A stretch of DNA of 64,000 nucleotides from an uncultured Alphaproteobacteria bacterium (GTDB lineage: Bacteria; Pseudomonadota; Alphaproteobacteria; Rhizobiales; Aestuariivirgaceae), in assembly GCA_945957365.1 (NCBI GenBank), contig CAMFKI010000013.1:1-64000 (forward strand), in the 5' to 3' direction. The notes under the pieces are model-generated. The model did no database searches. It was not told the DNA's origin and was given only the letters and a program-made list of their open reading frames with translations. Made by a program: the position numbers and the translations under genes. Positions within the stretch are counted from its first letter, which is position 1. Every line of letters begins with the position of its first letter. Shown one piece after another: positions 56,610 to 64,000 of this stretch.

Positions 56610-56980
56610 TCGTCTGCCACTGTAACGTGATCACTTGTTCGGAAATCCGAGACTCCGTGCACCTTCTTTCAAGCGAACGGGACGCCGGGCCCGTCACGCC
56701 AGGCCGTGTCTTCCGCTGCTGTGGTGCCCGCCCGCAATGCGGAGGTTGTCTGAATGGCGTGAAGAGCCTGATTGCCGCCGAACTCGATGGCCTGGACTGT
56801 CGCACGGGTGAATCTTGTCCATTGACTAACCTGCCATCGGGCCTCAATCAACCGGGATCGGACGAACGGGAAGGAGCAGATCATGAAGGGCCATGCCACA
56901 GTCATCGAATACCTGAACCGGGCTCTCAGATCGGAACTGACAGCCGTGAGCCAGTATTGGCTGCACTTTCGCCTGCTTGA
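56606..56980 (+). CDS. bfd: Bacterioferritin-associated ferredoxin-like protein
   Basis: The first 60 residues are a Bfd [2Fe-2S] domain: [10 protein letters not shown] with C4 and C6, then [11 protein letters not shown] with C45 and C48 as cluster ligands. Bfd gives electrons to bacterioferritin to release stored iron as Fe(II). The frame is 124 residues, longer than usual, and its last 98 bases run out of frame into bfr. The last 40 residues look unlike any Bfd. Either the overlap is real or a small deletion has fused the tail. ATG 56606 overlaps the previous stop. Confidence 0.8.
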   Translation: MIVCHCNVITCSEIRDSVHLLSSERDAGPVTPGRVFRCCGARPQCGGCLNGVKSLIAAELDGLDCRTGESCPLTNLPSGLNQPGSDEREGADHEGPCHSHRIPEPGSQIGTDSREPVLAALSPA

Positions 56981-57362
56981 AGATTGGGGCTTCGTGCGTC
57001 TCGCCAAGCACGAGCGCGCCGAGTCGGTGGAGGAAATGCATCACGCTGACAAGCTCATCGCCCGCATCATCCTTCTCGAAGGCCACCCCAATCTTCAAAC
57101 GCTGGATTCGCTGATGATCGGCCAGAACATCAAGGAAGTCCTGGAATGCGATCTGAAGGCCGAATACGGCGCACGCCAGCTTTACACCGAAGCGCGCAAG
57201 GCCTGTAAGGATGTCGATGATTTTGTGACCATGAAGCTCTTCGAAGACCTGCTTGGTGACGAGGAGGGCCACATCGATCACCTCGAAACCGAACTCGCCC
57301 TCATCGAGCAGATCGGCATTGAGAACTACGGCCTGCTGCAAGCCAGCAAAGGCGAATCCTAA
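56883..57362 (+). CDS. bfr: Bacterioferritin
   Basis: The 159-residue four-helix ferritin keeps every ferroxidase ligand, E18, Y25, E51, H54, E94, E127 and H130, and the heme ligand M52. It assembles into a 24-mer shell with heme at subunit dimers and stores iron as ferric mineral. GGAAGGAG lies just before the ATG at 56883. It overlaps bfd by 98 bases in another frame. The convergent hmu operon begins 178 bases on, with no obvious terminator in between. Confidence 0.96.
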   Translation: MKGHATVIEYLNRALRSELTAVSQYWLHFRLLEDWGFVRLAKHERAESVEEMHHADKLIARIILLEGHPNLQTLDSLMIGQNIKEVLECDLKAEYGARQLYTEARKACKDVDDFVTMKLFEDLLGDEEGHIDHLETELALIEQIGIENYGLLQASKGES

Positions 57363-57540
57363 GGTTTCTATCCTTCCGGCGCCGGCACGGCAGCATTGGC
57401 AGCTCTGTTCCCGAGCCAGAGAGACACGGCCAGACCTGCGATGCCAGGGCTGGGTGACGCTGCTAGGGCTGTATTTCTGAGACTTGACAACAACTCGGGA
57501 TGCCCGGGCAATGGAAGCCCCGCCATTGGCCAGCCCAAGC

Positions 57541-58323
57541 TCAGGCTGTCCTTCCTTCCAGCTTGCTGGAGTCGGGATGAAACACCGTGCGGCCCGCCTG
57601 TTCGGATGTGATCATCGCGATGCCATAGACGCTCGACAGGAGTTCCGCTTGCATGACACTGCCGGGCGCACCATGCGCCATCACGCGACCGTCCTGCAGG
57701 ATGAGGATGCGGTCGGCGACGGCGGCGGCAAGGTTGAGGTCGTGCAACACCACGAATGCCCCGAAGCCGGGCGAGATGCGCCGCCGCACAGTGGCCAGCA
57801 CTTCGACCTGGTGGCGGACATCGAGGCTCGACGTCGGCTCGTCGAGAAACAGAAACTGCGGTTCGGACTGCAGGGCGAGTTGGCTCAGCACGCGCGCCAG
57901 ATGACCGCGCTGCTGCTCGCCGCCGGAGAGCTGCTGGAATTGCCGGTCGGCGAAGCCGTTCAACCCGACGTCTTCGAGCGCCCGGGAGCTGATGGCATGG
58001 CGGGACGCTGGAGCAAGGTCGTGGAGAGCGAGTTCCGCCACCTCGCGAACCGTGAAGGGAAACGACAGCGACAACGACTGCGACAGCACCGCACGCTGCC
58101 TGGCGAGCGCCGCCGCGGAGAGCGTCGCAACATTGCGTCCGCCATAAAACACGCTGCCCTCGCTTGGAGCGAGGCTGCCAGCAAGGATCTTCAGCAACGT
58201 GCTCTTGCCTGCGCCATTGGGGCCGACCGCCACCGTCAGTTCGCCCGGTCGAAGCTCCAGCGATACGTCGCCGAGCACGCGGCGTGCGCCGCGATGCAGG
58301 GTGATGGAACGGGCTGCGATCAC
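57541..58323 (-). CDS. hmuV: Heme ABC transporter ATPase
   Basis: The 260-residue ATPase has Walker A GPNGAGKST near residue 34, signature LSGGEQQRGHLARVL near 142, Walker B FLFLDEPTSSLD near 170 and switch histidine in VLHDLNLAAA. GTG 58323 directly follows the permease stop and has GGAGGG upstream. HmuV drives heme through HmuU from the periplasm to the cytoplasm. A longer frame upstream would overlap hmuU and has no homology, so it is not used. Confidence 0.93.
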   Translation of the reverse strand: MIAARSITLHRGARRVLGDVSLELRPGELTVAVGPNGAGKSTLLKILAGSLAPSEGSVFYGGRNVATLSAAALARQRAVLSQSLSLSFPFTVREVAELALHDLAPASRHAISSRALEDVGLNGFADRQFQQLSGGEQQRGHLARVLSQLALQSEPQFLFLDEPTSSLDVRHQVEVLATVRRRISPGFGAFVVLHDLNLAAAVADRILILQDGRVMAHGAPGSVMQAELLSSVYGIAMITSEQAGRTVFHPDSSKLEGRTA

Positions 58324-58324
58324 G

Positions 58325-59374
58325 TCAGTCGCCCTCCGCGCTGCGGCTTGCCAGCAGCATCCACAGGAACACCGGTCCGCCGAGTGCCGCCGTGACGATG
58401 CCGATGGGCAGTTCCGCCGGCGCGGCAATGCTGCGCGCCACGAGGTCGGCCAGCAGCAGCAGCAGCGCGCCGAGCAGGGCCGACAGTGGCAGCAGGGCTC
58501 GGTGCGCCGGCCCGACGCCGATGCGCAGCAAGTGGGGCACGATCAGGCCGACGAACCCGATCACCCCGCTCACCGCCACGGCGCAGCCAGTGAGCAGTGC
58601 CGTCGCTGCGATGGCGGCAAGCTTGCTCTTCTCGACGTTGACGCCCATGTACCCAGCCTCCGCCTCGCCCAGCGACATGCGGTCGAGAGTGCGTGACAAT
58701 GGCGGCAGCAGGAGCAGGCTCGCACTGGAGCACATGCTCAGGCTGGCAATCTTGTTCCAGTTCGCACCCGCGAGGCTTCCCATGCTCCAGAAGGTCAGTT
58801 CGCGCAGTTGCTGCTCGCTGCTGATGAAGATCAGCAGTCCCGTGACTGCCATCGTCAGCGCCCCCATGGCAATGCCGCCAAGCAGCATGAGGTTGACGGA
58901 GGTGCGCCCGGCGCGCGTCGCGATGGCATAGAGAACGAGTGTCACCGTAAGTCCGCCAAGGAAGGCGGCGACGGGCAGCAGCAGTGCCGCGGCCCGGCCG
59001 AACAGGTGTTCTCCCAGCACGATGGTGCCCACAGCCCCCAGTGCGGCCCCGGATGACACGCCTGTCAGCCCGGGATCGGCCAGTGAATTGCGGAACAGCC
59101 CTTGCATCACCGCACCGCTGATGCCGAGGCTGGCGCCCACCAGCATCGCCAGCACCGTGCGCGGAATGCGCACGCTCCACAGGATCGAGGCGTCGCGCAG
59201 GCTCGCATCGGCCGGTGACGCGATAGCGGTGACGACTTCGGCGAGGCTGAGGGGCACGGCGCCCGACATCAGCGATGCAGCCACCGCCGCGCCAAGGCCT
59301 GCGAGGCACAGCGCGAGCGCCAGTCCGGCGCCACCGCGTCGGAGCGCCGGCCGGCGCATGACCGGGACTCTCAC
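58325..59374 (-). CDS. hmuU: Heme ABC transporter permease
   Basis: This is a 349-residue FecCD-type permease with about ten hydrophobic segments. RIPRTVLAMLVGASLGISGA and the SNLADPG-like NSLADPGLTGVSSGA block are family signatures. The GTG at 59374 overlaps the HmuT stop by four bases. As in BtuC and HmuU, two copies form the channel with two HmuV subunits. Confidence 0.93.
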   Translation of the reverse strand: MRVPVMRRPALRRGGAGLALALCLAGLGAAVAASLMSGAVPLSLAEVVTAIASPADASLRDASILWSVRIPRTVLAMLVGASLGISGAVMQGLFRNSLADPGLTGVSSGAALGAVGTIVLGEHLFGRAAALLLPVAAFLGGLTVTLVLYAIATRAGRTSVNLMLLGGIAMGALTMAVTGLLIFISSEQQLRELTFWSMGSLAGANWNKIASLSMCSSASLLLLPPLSRTLDRMSLGEAEAGYMGVNVEKSKLAAIAATALLTGCAVAVSGVIGFVGLIVPHLLRIGVGPAHRALLPLSALLGALLLLLADLVARSIAAPAELPIGIVTAALGGPVFLWMLLASRSAEGD

Positions 59375-60285
59375 GAGCGGTCGATGTGGTGGATGAAATC
59401 CGCCAGCTCGGCCGCTGCCGCCAGCGTGCGCGGACCGAAGCCCAGCAGGTAGCTGCCGTCATAGGCCCTGATCGCCTTGTGCCTGGCGGCCGGCGAGGCC
59501 GCCAGGGGTTCATAGGCGAGGATTGCATCGGCCGCAGGCGCGATGCCCGCACCGCGCATCGTCACGATGGCGTCGGGGGGTTCCGCCAAAAGCACCTCGG
59601 CGGAGAGCGGCTTGTAGCCGGTCATGCCGCGCGCGACGTTGTCGCCGCCGGCCAGTCCGATCACGCTGTCGGCACCCGTCCCGGCGCCACCCGCCACCAG
59701 CCGTCCGTCGGCGAAGCTCAGAATGAAGAGCACCCTGGGCCGCGGAGCCGGATAGTGCGCCACGCGGGCTGCGAGATCGGCCGCGCTACGTTGCGTCTGC
59801 TGGGCAAGTGCTTCGGCTGCCGGTGCGCAATCGAGCAGTCGGCCGAGCAGCAGCGCCTTGTCGATGATGCCCTCGACCGTCGGCTTGTGCGCAATGAGGG
59901 CCAGCGGAATGCCGCTCTGGCGCAGCGTTGCAAGAACCTCCGGCGGACCGGCGTCGCTCGTGGCGATGACCAGATCCGGCGACTGCGCGAGAATGCCCTC
60001 GGCGGGAAGGGCACGCAGGTAGCCCACGTCGGGGAGACCCTGAACGCCTTGGACGGACGCACTGGTCGAATCGATCGCCACGATGCGCTGTCCCTGTCCG
60101 AGGTCGACGAGCAGTTCGGTGACCGAGCTGCCGATCGAAACGATCCGCCGCGCGGTGCCGGCCGTCACCTTTTGGCCGGCTGCGTCGGTGATGGTCCCGG
60201 CACCTGCCTGCCGCGGCAGTGCCAGCATGGCCACACCTCCGGCGAGCAGGGCACGGCGGGACACGGCAATACGAGAGTTGGTCAT
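59371..60285 (-). CDS. hmuT: Periplasmic heme-binding protein
   Basis: This is a 304-residue protein with a signal containing SRRALLAGG (possible twin-arginine type) and the BtuF-like fold. The tyrosine in LPDVGYLRALPAEGIL corresponds to the axial heme ligand of ShuT/PhuT. ATG 60285 has AAGGGG seven bases upstream; GTG 60300, which overlaps the hemP stop as GTGA, is an alternative. It hands heme from the receptor side to HmuUV. Confidence 0.92.
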   Translation of the reverse strand: MTNSRIAVSRRALLAGGVAMLALPRQAGAGTITDAAGQKVTAGTARRIVSIGSSVTELLVDLGQGQRIVAIDSTSASVQGVQGLPDVGYLRALPAEGILAQSPDLVIATSDAGPPEVLATLRQSGIPLALIAHKPTVEGIIDKALLLGRLLDCAPAAEALAQQTQRSAADLAARVAHYPAPRPRVLFILSFADGRLVAGGAGTGADSVIGLAGGDNVARGMTGYKPLSAEVLLAEPPDAIVTMRGAGIAPAADAILAYEPLAASPAARHKAIRAYDGSYLLGFGPRTLAAAAELADFIHHIDRS

Positions 60286-60296
60286 TGCCGGCCCCT

Positions 60297-60485
60297 TCAC
60301 TTGTTGAGGATGAGCCCGCCGGTGCGGGTGATGCGCAGGCGATAGCTCGCACCCTGGTGCGAGATCAGAATCTCCTTCTGACCCTTGAACAATTGCTGGC
60401 TCGCATAGGATGGCGGCTCGCCGTCACATGGCGGCGATTCGCCGGCAGCATTCTGCCGCGCTCCTTCGATGGGCTTTGAAAGCAT
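60297..60485 (-). CDS. hemP: Hemin uptake protein HemP/HmuP
   Basis: This is a 62-residue protein ending in the HemP signature: LFKGQKEILISHQG followed by YRLRITRTGGLILNK. ATG 60485 is preferred over one 30 bases upstream because GGAG precedes it. In rhizobia the homologue HmuP is a co-activator needed for transcription of the heme receptor gene. It opens the hmuTUV operon and faces the receptor gene across 214 bases. Confidence 0.92.
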   Translation of the reverse strand: MLSKPIEGARQNAAGESPPCDGEPPSYASQQLFKGQKEILISHQGASYRLRITRTGGLILNK

Positions 60486-60557
60486 TTCGGACTCCGTTGC
60501 CGCGGAACGTGGCAATCAGCTAGTTCCGAATAAATTCAATATGTTGGTCGTTTAAGA

Positions 60558-60574
60558 TTTAGTAGTTGACTAAA
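60558..60574. promoter_or_regulatory. ICE-like palindrome between hemP and the heme receptor gene
   Basis: TTTAGT-N5-ACTAAA is a perfect dyad of 17 bases in an AT-rich stretch of the divergent promoter. It matches the ICE/Irr pattern at about 12 of 17 positions, with exact outer arms. Irr acts as activator of hmu genes in low iron, together with HmuP. Confidence 0.5.
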
Positions 60575-60699
60575 TAAGTCGGATTTGAGTAGATGTCAAG
60601 CAGCCTTCGCCGCATCAGGCGGCGGATGGCGATGCCAGCTCCCGTGCGCACAGGCGCCGCGCCAGCCCCTTCAAACTTAGTCTTGCACCTGGGGGCAAC

Positions 60700-62694
60700 A
60701 TGCGTCGTCCGATCCTCTCCGCCGTTCTGCTGTGCGGAACGGCTTTCCTCGCTCCGGCAGCGCCGGCTTTCGCCGAGGAAGAATCCGAACTCGATCTCAT
60801 CACCGTCACCATCAACAAGGTCCGTCAGACGCTTTCCGAGGTGGTGGGCGGCGTCAGCGTCGCCACGCGCAAGGACGTGGAGCAATATGACGAGAACACG
60901 GTGCGCGAGGTGCTGGCGCCGATGCCAGGCGTCTCCACCCAGCAGAATGCCGACGACCCCGCCACTGCGATCAACGTCCGCGGCCTGCAGGACTTCGGAC
61001 GCGTCGCGGTGACCATCGACGGGGCCCGGCAGAACTTCCAGCACAGCGGCCACAATGCCAACGGCATGTTCTATTTCGAGCCGGAGATGATGCAACAGGT
61101 CACCGTGGTGCGCGGGCCTATTTCCAATATCTATGGCTCGGGCGCCATCGGCGGCGTCGTCGCCTTCGAGACCCTCGACGTCTTCTCGTTTCTCAGGCCG
61201 GAAGAGAACCGCGCCATCCAGGAGAAGGTGCAGTACAACACCAACTCGGGCGGCATCCTCAGCAGCACCACCGCGGCCCAGCGTTTCGGCGACTATGGCG
61301 GCGTGCTCGGCAATTTCGTCTACCGCAACTCTGATGCCTACGAGGACGGCAACGGCAATGTCGTTCCGAACAGCGGGCAGGACATCGTGGCGGGCCTGGT
61401 CAAGGGCACCCTGACGCCCGCCGAGGGGCATCGCCTCGACATCAGCTACATCGCCAACAAGGACAACTTCGTGAACGGCCTCGCGACGCTCTACGACAAC
61501 GACGTGACGGCTCAGACCCTTGCCACGAAGTACAACTGGGATGGCGGCGGCAACCCGCTCTTCGAAGTCACCGCCAACGCCTACTGGACCGCGACGGAGC
61601 AGAACCAGGAACGCCAGAACGGCTCGCTGATCGGCACCAGCCAGAACTTCCGCATCGATACCTATGGCACTGACGCCTACAACAACTCGCGTTTCCAGAC
61701 GGGTGCGCTGAACCACGTCGTCACCATCGGCGGCGATGTGTTCCAGGACGAGGTGAAGGTCGAGGATCCGGCGGGAACCGCCGACCTGTTCACGCCATCG
61801 GGCCAGCGCACGGTGGGCGGTGCCTTCATCCAGGACCAGGTGGCGGTCACATCCTGGCTCGACGTGCTCGCTGCCGGCCGCTTCGACGCCTACAGCCTCT
61901 CGGGTGGCGGCACCCACAGCGAAGGCACCCACTTCTCGCCCAAGGCCACCATCGTCCTCAAGCCCTTTACCGATCCCACCTGGGATGGCGTGAACGTCTA
62001 CGGCACCGTGGCCCAGGGCTATCGCGCCCCGGCCATCACCGAAACCCTGATCGAGGGCATCCACCCGCCGCCGGCCGTCTTCACCTTCCTGCCCAACCCA
62101 GACCTCAAGCCCGAGATCGGCACCACCGTGGAAGGCGGCATCACCGCAAGCTTCGATGGCGTCATCCGCGACAACGACAAGCTGAACCTGCGGGCGGGCC
62201 TGTTCAACAACGACGTCAAGAACTACATCGGCGGAGTCTACCTGCCCATCCTGAACGTCTATCAGTACCAGAACATTTCCGAGGCCCGTCTCTGGGGCTT
62301 CGAGGGCGAGATCAGCTACGATGCCGGTACCGTCTTCGCCGGCATGGCCGGCAGCATCATCCGTGGCGAGAATCTGACCGACAACCAGCCGCTGGAGACA
62401 GTGCCTCCCGACAAGCTGGTCTCGACGCTCGGCTTCCGCCTGCTCGACGAGCGCGCGGTGTTCGGCGTGCGCTGGTTCGCCGTTGCCGCGCAGGACAGGG
62501 TGCCGGCCGGTGCGCCCACCAGCAACGCCTTCAATCTCGTCAACCTGTTCTCCAGCTTCGCCTTCAGCGAAAACCTGAAGGCCGGCCTCAACGTCGACAA
62601 CCTGTTTGACGAGCAGTACGAGGTTTACCTCGATTCCAGTCCATCGCCAGGCCGCACCGTGCTGTTCACCTTCACCGGCAGGCTGGGTGGCTGA
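60700..62694 (+). CDS. hmuR: TonB-dependent heme/hemoglobin receptor
   Basis: This is a 664-residue outer-membrane receptor. The signal peptide ends after AFA near residue 25, a TonB box ELDLITVTI follows, the plug domain runs to about 165 (VNVRGLQDFGRV-like core, VRGPISNIYGSGAIGG), then a 22-strand barrel. The YRAP...H...NPDL arrangement (TLIEGIHPPP, FLPNPDLKPE) keeps the histidine between the FRAP and NPNL boxes that binds heme in this class. It is divergent from hemP-hmuTUV and followed by its own exbBD-tonB. Confidence 0.93.
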   Translation: MRRPILSAVLLCGTAFLAPAAPAFAEEESELDLITVTINKVRQTLSEVVGGVSVATRKDVEQYDENTVREVLAPMPGVSTQQNADDPATAINVRGLQDFGRVAVTIDGARQNFQHSGHNANGMFYFEPEMMQQVTVVRGPISNIYGSGAIGGVVAFETLDVFSFLRPEENRAIQEKVQYNTNSGGILSSTTAAQRFGDYGGVLGNFVYRNSDAYEDGNGNVVPNSGQDIVAGLVKGTLTPAEGHRLDISYIANKDNFVNGLATLYDNDVTAQTLATKYNWDGGGNPLFEVTANAYWTATEQNQERQNGSLIGTSQNFRIDTYGTDAYNNSRFQTGALNHVVTIGGDVFQDEVKVEDPAGTADLFTPSGQRTVGGAFIQDQVAVTSWLDVLAAGRFDAYSLSGGGTHSEGTHFSPKATIVLKPFTDPTWDGVNVYGTVAQGYRAPAITETLIEGIHPPPAVFTFLPNPDLKPEIGTTVEGGITASFDGVIRDNDKLNLRAGLFNNDVKNYIGGVYLPILNVYQYQNISEARLWGFEGEISYDAGTVFAGMAGSIIRGENLTDNQPLETVPPDKLVSTLGFRLLDERAVFGVRWFAVAAQDRVPAGAPTSNAFNLVNLFSSFAFSENLKAGLNVDNLFDEQYEVYLDSSPSPGRTVLFTFTGRLGG

Positions 62695-62696
62695 AC

Positions 62697-63347
62697 ATGG
62701 AACAGCCGGCCGGCGTGACGAACTATCTGGCCCTGTTCTGGCAGGCCGACGTGGTGGTGAAGGCTGTCATGGCCGGCCTGCTCCTCGCCTCGCTCGTCTC
62801 CTGGGCCATCATCGTCGAGAAGTCGGTGGCGCTCACCCTTGCGGCGCGCGCCGATCGCCGCTTCATCGATCGCTACCGCTCGGGCCGGACTGCCACTGAG
62901 ACCAGAAGCGCCGCCGCGCGCCTGCTGACGGCGATGACGCGCGAGGCAAATGGCCTCGACTGGAGCGGACCGGTGCGTGACTGCGTGGAAGGTCGGCTGC
63001 GCCTGATCCTGTCGCAGGTCCAGCGCCAGCGCCGTGCCGGTCTCACCTTCCTCGCCACGCTGGCCTCGTCGGGGCCCTTCGTCGGCCTGTTCGGGACGGT
63101 GTGGGGGATCATGGCGAGTTTCACCTCGATTGCCGAGAGCCAGAGCACCAGCCTCGCCGTCGTCGCGCCCGGCATTGCCGAGGCACTGCTGGCGACAGGT
63201 GTTGGACTCTTCGCCGCCATTCCCGCTGCGGTGTTCTTCAATCGCCTCACTGCGAAGGTCAACGTGTCGGCGGGAATCCTCGGCGAATTCGGCCAGGAGG
63301 TCATGATCGGCTTCACCCGCGCGGCGGCGCGGCTGGATCGACCATGA
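62697..63347 (+). CDS. exbB: Biopolymer transport protein ExbB
   Basis: The 216-residue inner-membrane protein has three hydrophobic segments, at about 18-40, 118-140 and 158-180. The MotA/TolQ/ExbB signature [15 protein letters not shown] and the [19 protein letters not shown] block are complete. It forms the pentameric proton channel that, with ExbD, energises TonB. ATG is two bases after the receptor stop. Confidence 0.95.
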   Translation: MEQPAGVTNYLALFWQADVVVKAVMAGLLLASLVSWAIIVEKSVALTLAARADRRFIDRYRSGRTATETRSAAARLLTAMTREANGLDWSGPVRDCVEGRLRLILSQVQRQRRAGLTFLATLASSGPFVGLFGTVWGIMASFTSIAESQSTSLAVVAPGIAEALLATGVGLFAAIPAAVFFNRLTAKVNVSAGILGEFGQEVMIGFTRAAARLDRP

Positions 63348-63778
63348 CCCCGGCACCTTTCGGCGACGACAATGTCGGCCACGGCCTCAACAGCGAGATC
63401 AACGTCACGCCCTTCGTCGACGTGACGCTGGTCCTGCTCGTCATCTTCATGGTCGCGGCGCCGATGATGACCGTCGGCGTTCCAGTCAACCTGCCGCGTG
63501 CGGCATTGGCCGAACTTCCCTCCGAAGACAGGCCGATCGACATCTTCATTACCGAGGATGGCGCGGTGTTCCTTGCCGACAAGGCGGTTGCCGCCGACGC
63601 CCTCCCTGCAACACTGGCGGCCCTGCCCGCCGAAACGCGCAGCCAGCGCATCCGCCTGCGCGCCGATCGTGCCGTTGACTACGAGCGCGTCATGGCCGTG
63701 TTCGAAGCACTGACGGCGGAGGGCTTCGCCCGCATCGGCCTCGTGGCGGCACCCGCGACTGGCGTGGTGACGCCATGA
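63344..63778 (+). CDS. exbD: Biopolymer transport protein ExbD
   Basis: This is a 144-residue protein with one membrane segment near residue 25-45. [19 protein letters not shown] holds the essential proton-carrying aspartate (D26 in PFVDV). The periplasmic part is normal. Starts and stops overlap both neighbours as ATGA, so exbB, exbD and tonB are translated as a unit. Confidence 0.95.
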   Translation: MTPAPFGDDNVGHGLNSEINVTPFVDVTLVLLVIFMVAAPMMTVGVPVNLPRAALAELPSEDRPIDIFITEDGAVFLADKAVAADALPATLAALPAETRSQRIRLRADRAVDYERVMAVFEALTAEGFARIGLVAAPATGVVTP

Positions 63779-64000
63779 ACTTCTGGCGCGGCCTGCCGGC
63801 GTCCTTCGTGATCCACCTCGTGGCTGTCGGCATCGTCTCGGCTCACGTCGTGTCGCGCGGCGACGTGGCGGAGGACGTGCCCTCTCTGCCGGTGGAATTG
63901 GTGCTGGACATCGACAGCAGCCCCGTGCCGCAACAGTCAGCCGCCGTGGAAAGTCCCGGCGAGGCGGAGGTGGAAGAGGCGGCCGCCGAACCCCCGGCTC
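63775..64000 (+). CDS. tonB: TonB-family energy transducer, N-terminal part
   Basis: The 75 visible residues are a short cytoplasmic tip, one membrane segment with a conserved-type histidine (SFVIHLVAVGIV, H14) and the start of a Pro/Glu-rich periplasmic linker. This is the TonB N-terminal layout. The gene runs off the right edge. It should link ExbBD to the heme receptor. Confidence 0.88.
   Translation, partial: MNFWRGLPASFVIHLVAVGIVSAHVVSRGDVAEDVPSLPVELVLDIDSSPVPQQSAAVESPGEAEVEEAAAEPPA

Noticed and set aside
57363..57540. Possible gene or terminator between bfr and hmuV
   Set aside because: Short frames here have no family match or ribosome site, and the inverted repeats are too short to call.

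Overview
This window is a GC-rich chromosomal segment from an alphaproteobacterium, most likely Hyphomicrobiales (Rhizobiales) or a close relative. The placement rests on the gene families, on ICE-type (Irr-like) palindromes in front of iron genes, and on a hemP-hmuTUV heme locus. The left edge is a raw contig end: a poly-C stretch and a Nextera transposon adapter precede the 3' end of a dabA-type bicarbonate transporter gene. I see no rRNA, tRNA, CRISPR array, prophage or insertion sequence.

1.7-20 kb is a surface or exopolysaccharide locus. gmd, an undecaprenyl-phosphate sugar transferase, an OPX export protein and a VasI/TagO-like protein lie at the left. They face a nine-gene operon on the minus strand, read from asnB downward: GT26, Wzz-like, GT4, GT2, flippase, TupA-like ATP-grasp, parallel beta-helix protein and Wzy/ligase, mostly joined by 4-base overlaps. 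A GT8 enzyme, a second ATP-grasp-like protein and a DUF6065 protein follow. Amide-forming enzymes among the glycosyltransferases suggest an amino-acid-decorated polymer.

20-29 kb is a galactoside utilisation locus. A free-standing S74-chaperone-like protein precedes it. The locus contains a GH4 alpha-galactosidase and an AraC regulator, divergent from a binding protein, two permeases, a UgpC-type ATPase and a GH42 beta-galactosidase. 29-31.8 kb holds three small redox or stress-type genes divergent from a LysR gene.

31.8-39 kb is the most distinctive part. A seven-gene minus-strand operon reads cuyA (L-cysteate sulfo-lyase), DegT aminotransferase, Asp/Glu-type racemase, tauABC-like sulfonate transporter and an HpsN/HisD-like dehydrogenase. 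It looks like a complete import-to-desulfonation route for a C3 sulfonate, but with a racemase and a DegT enzyme not usual in described cuyA clusters. Two overlapping LysR genes link it to a second module, a non-pyrrolysine MttB methyltransferase and a dimethylglycine dehydrogenase-like flavoprotein.

45-53 kb holds an exported creatininase/beta-propeller pair, then an RND efflux adaptor and pump in which the pump gene is broken by one in-frame TGA. A GlxA-type regulator is divergent from an 826-residue tandem CaiB/BaiF CoA-transferase.

56-64 kb is iron handling. An unknown gene, bfd and bfr form one operon under an ICE-like palindrome. Then come hemP-hmuTUV on the minus strand and, divergent, a TonB-dependent heme receptor with its own exbB-exbD-tonB; tonB runs off the right edge.
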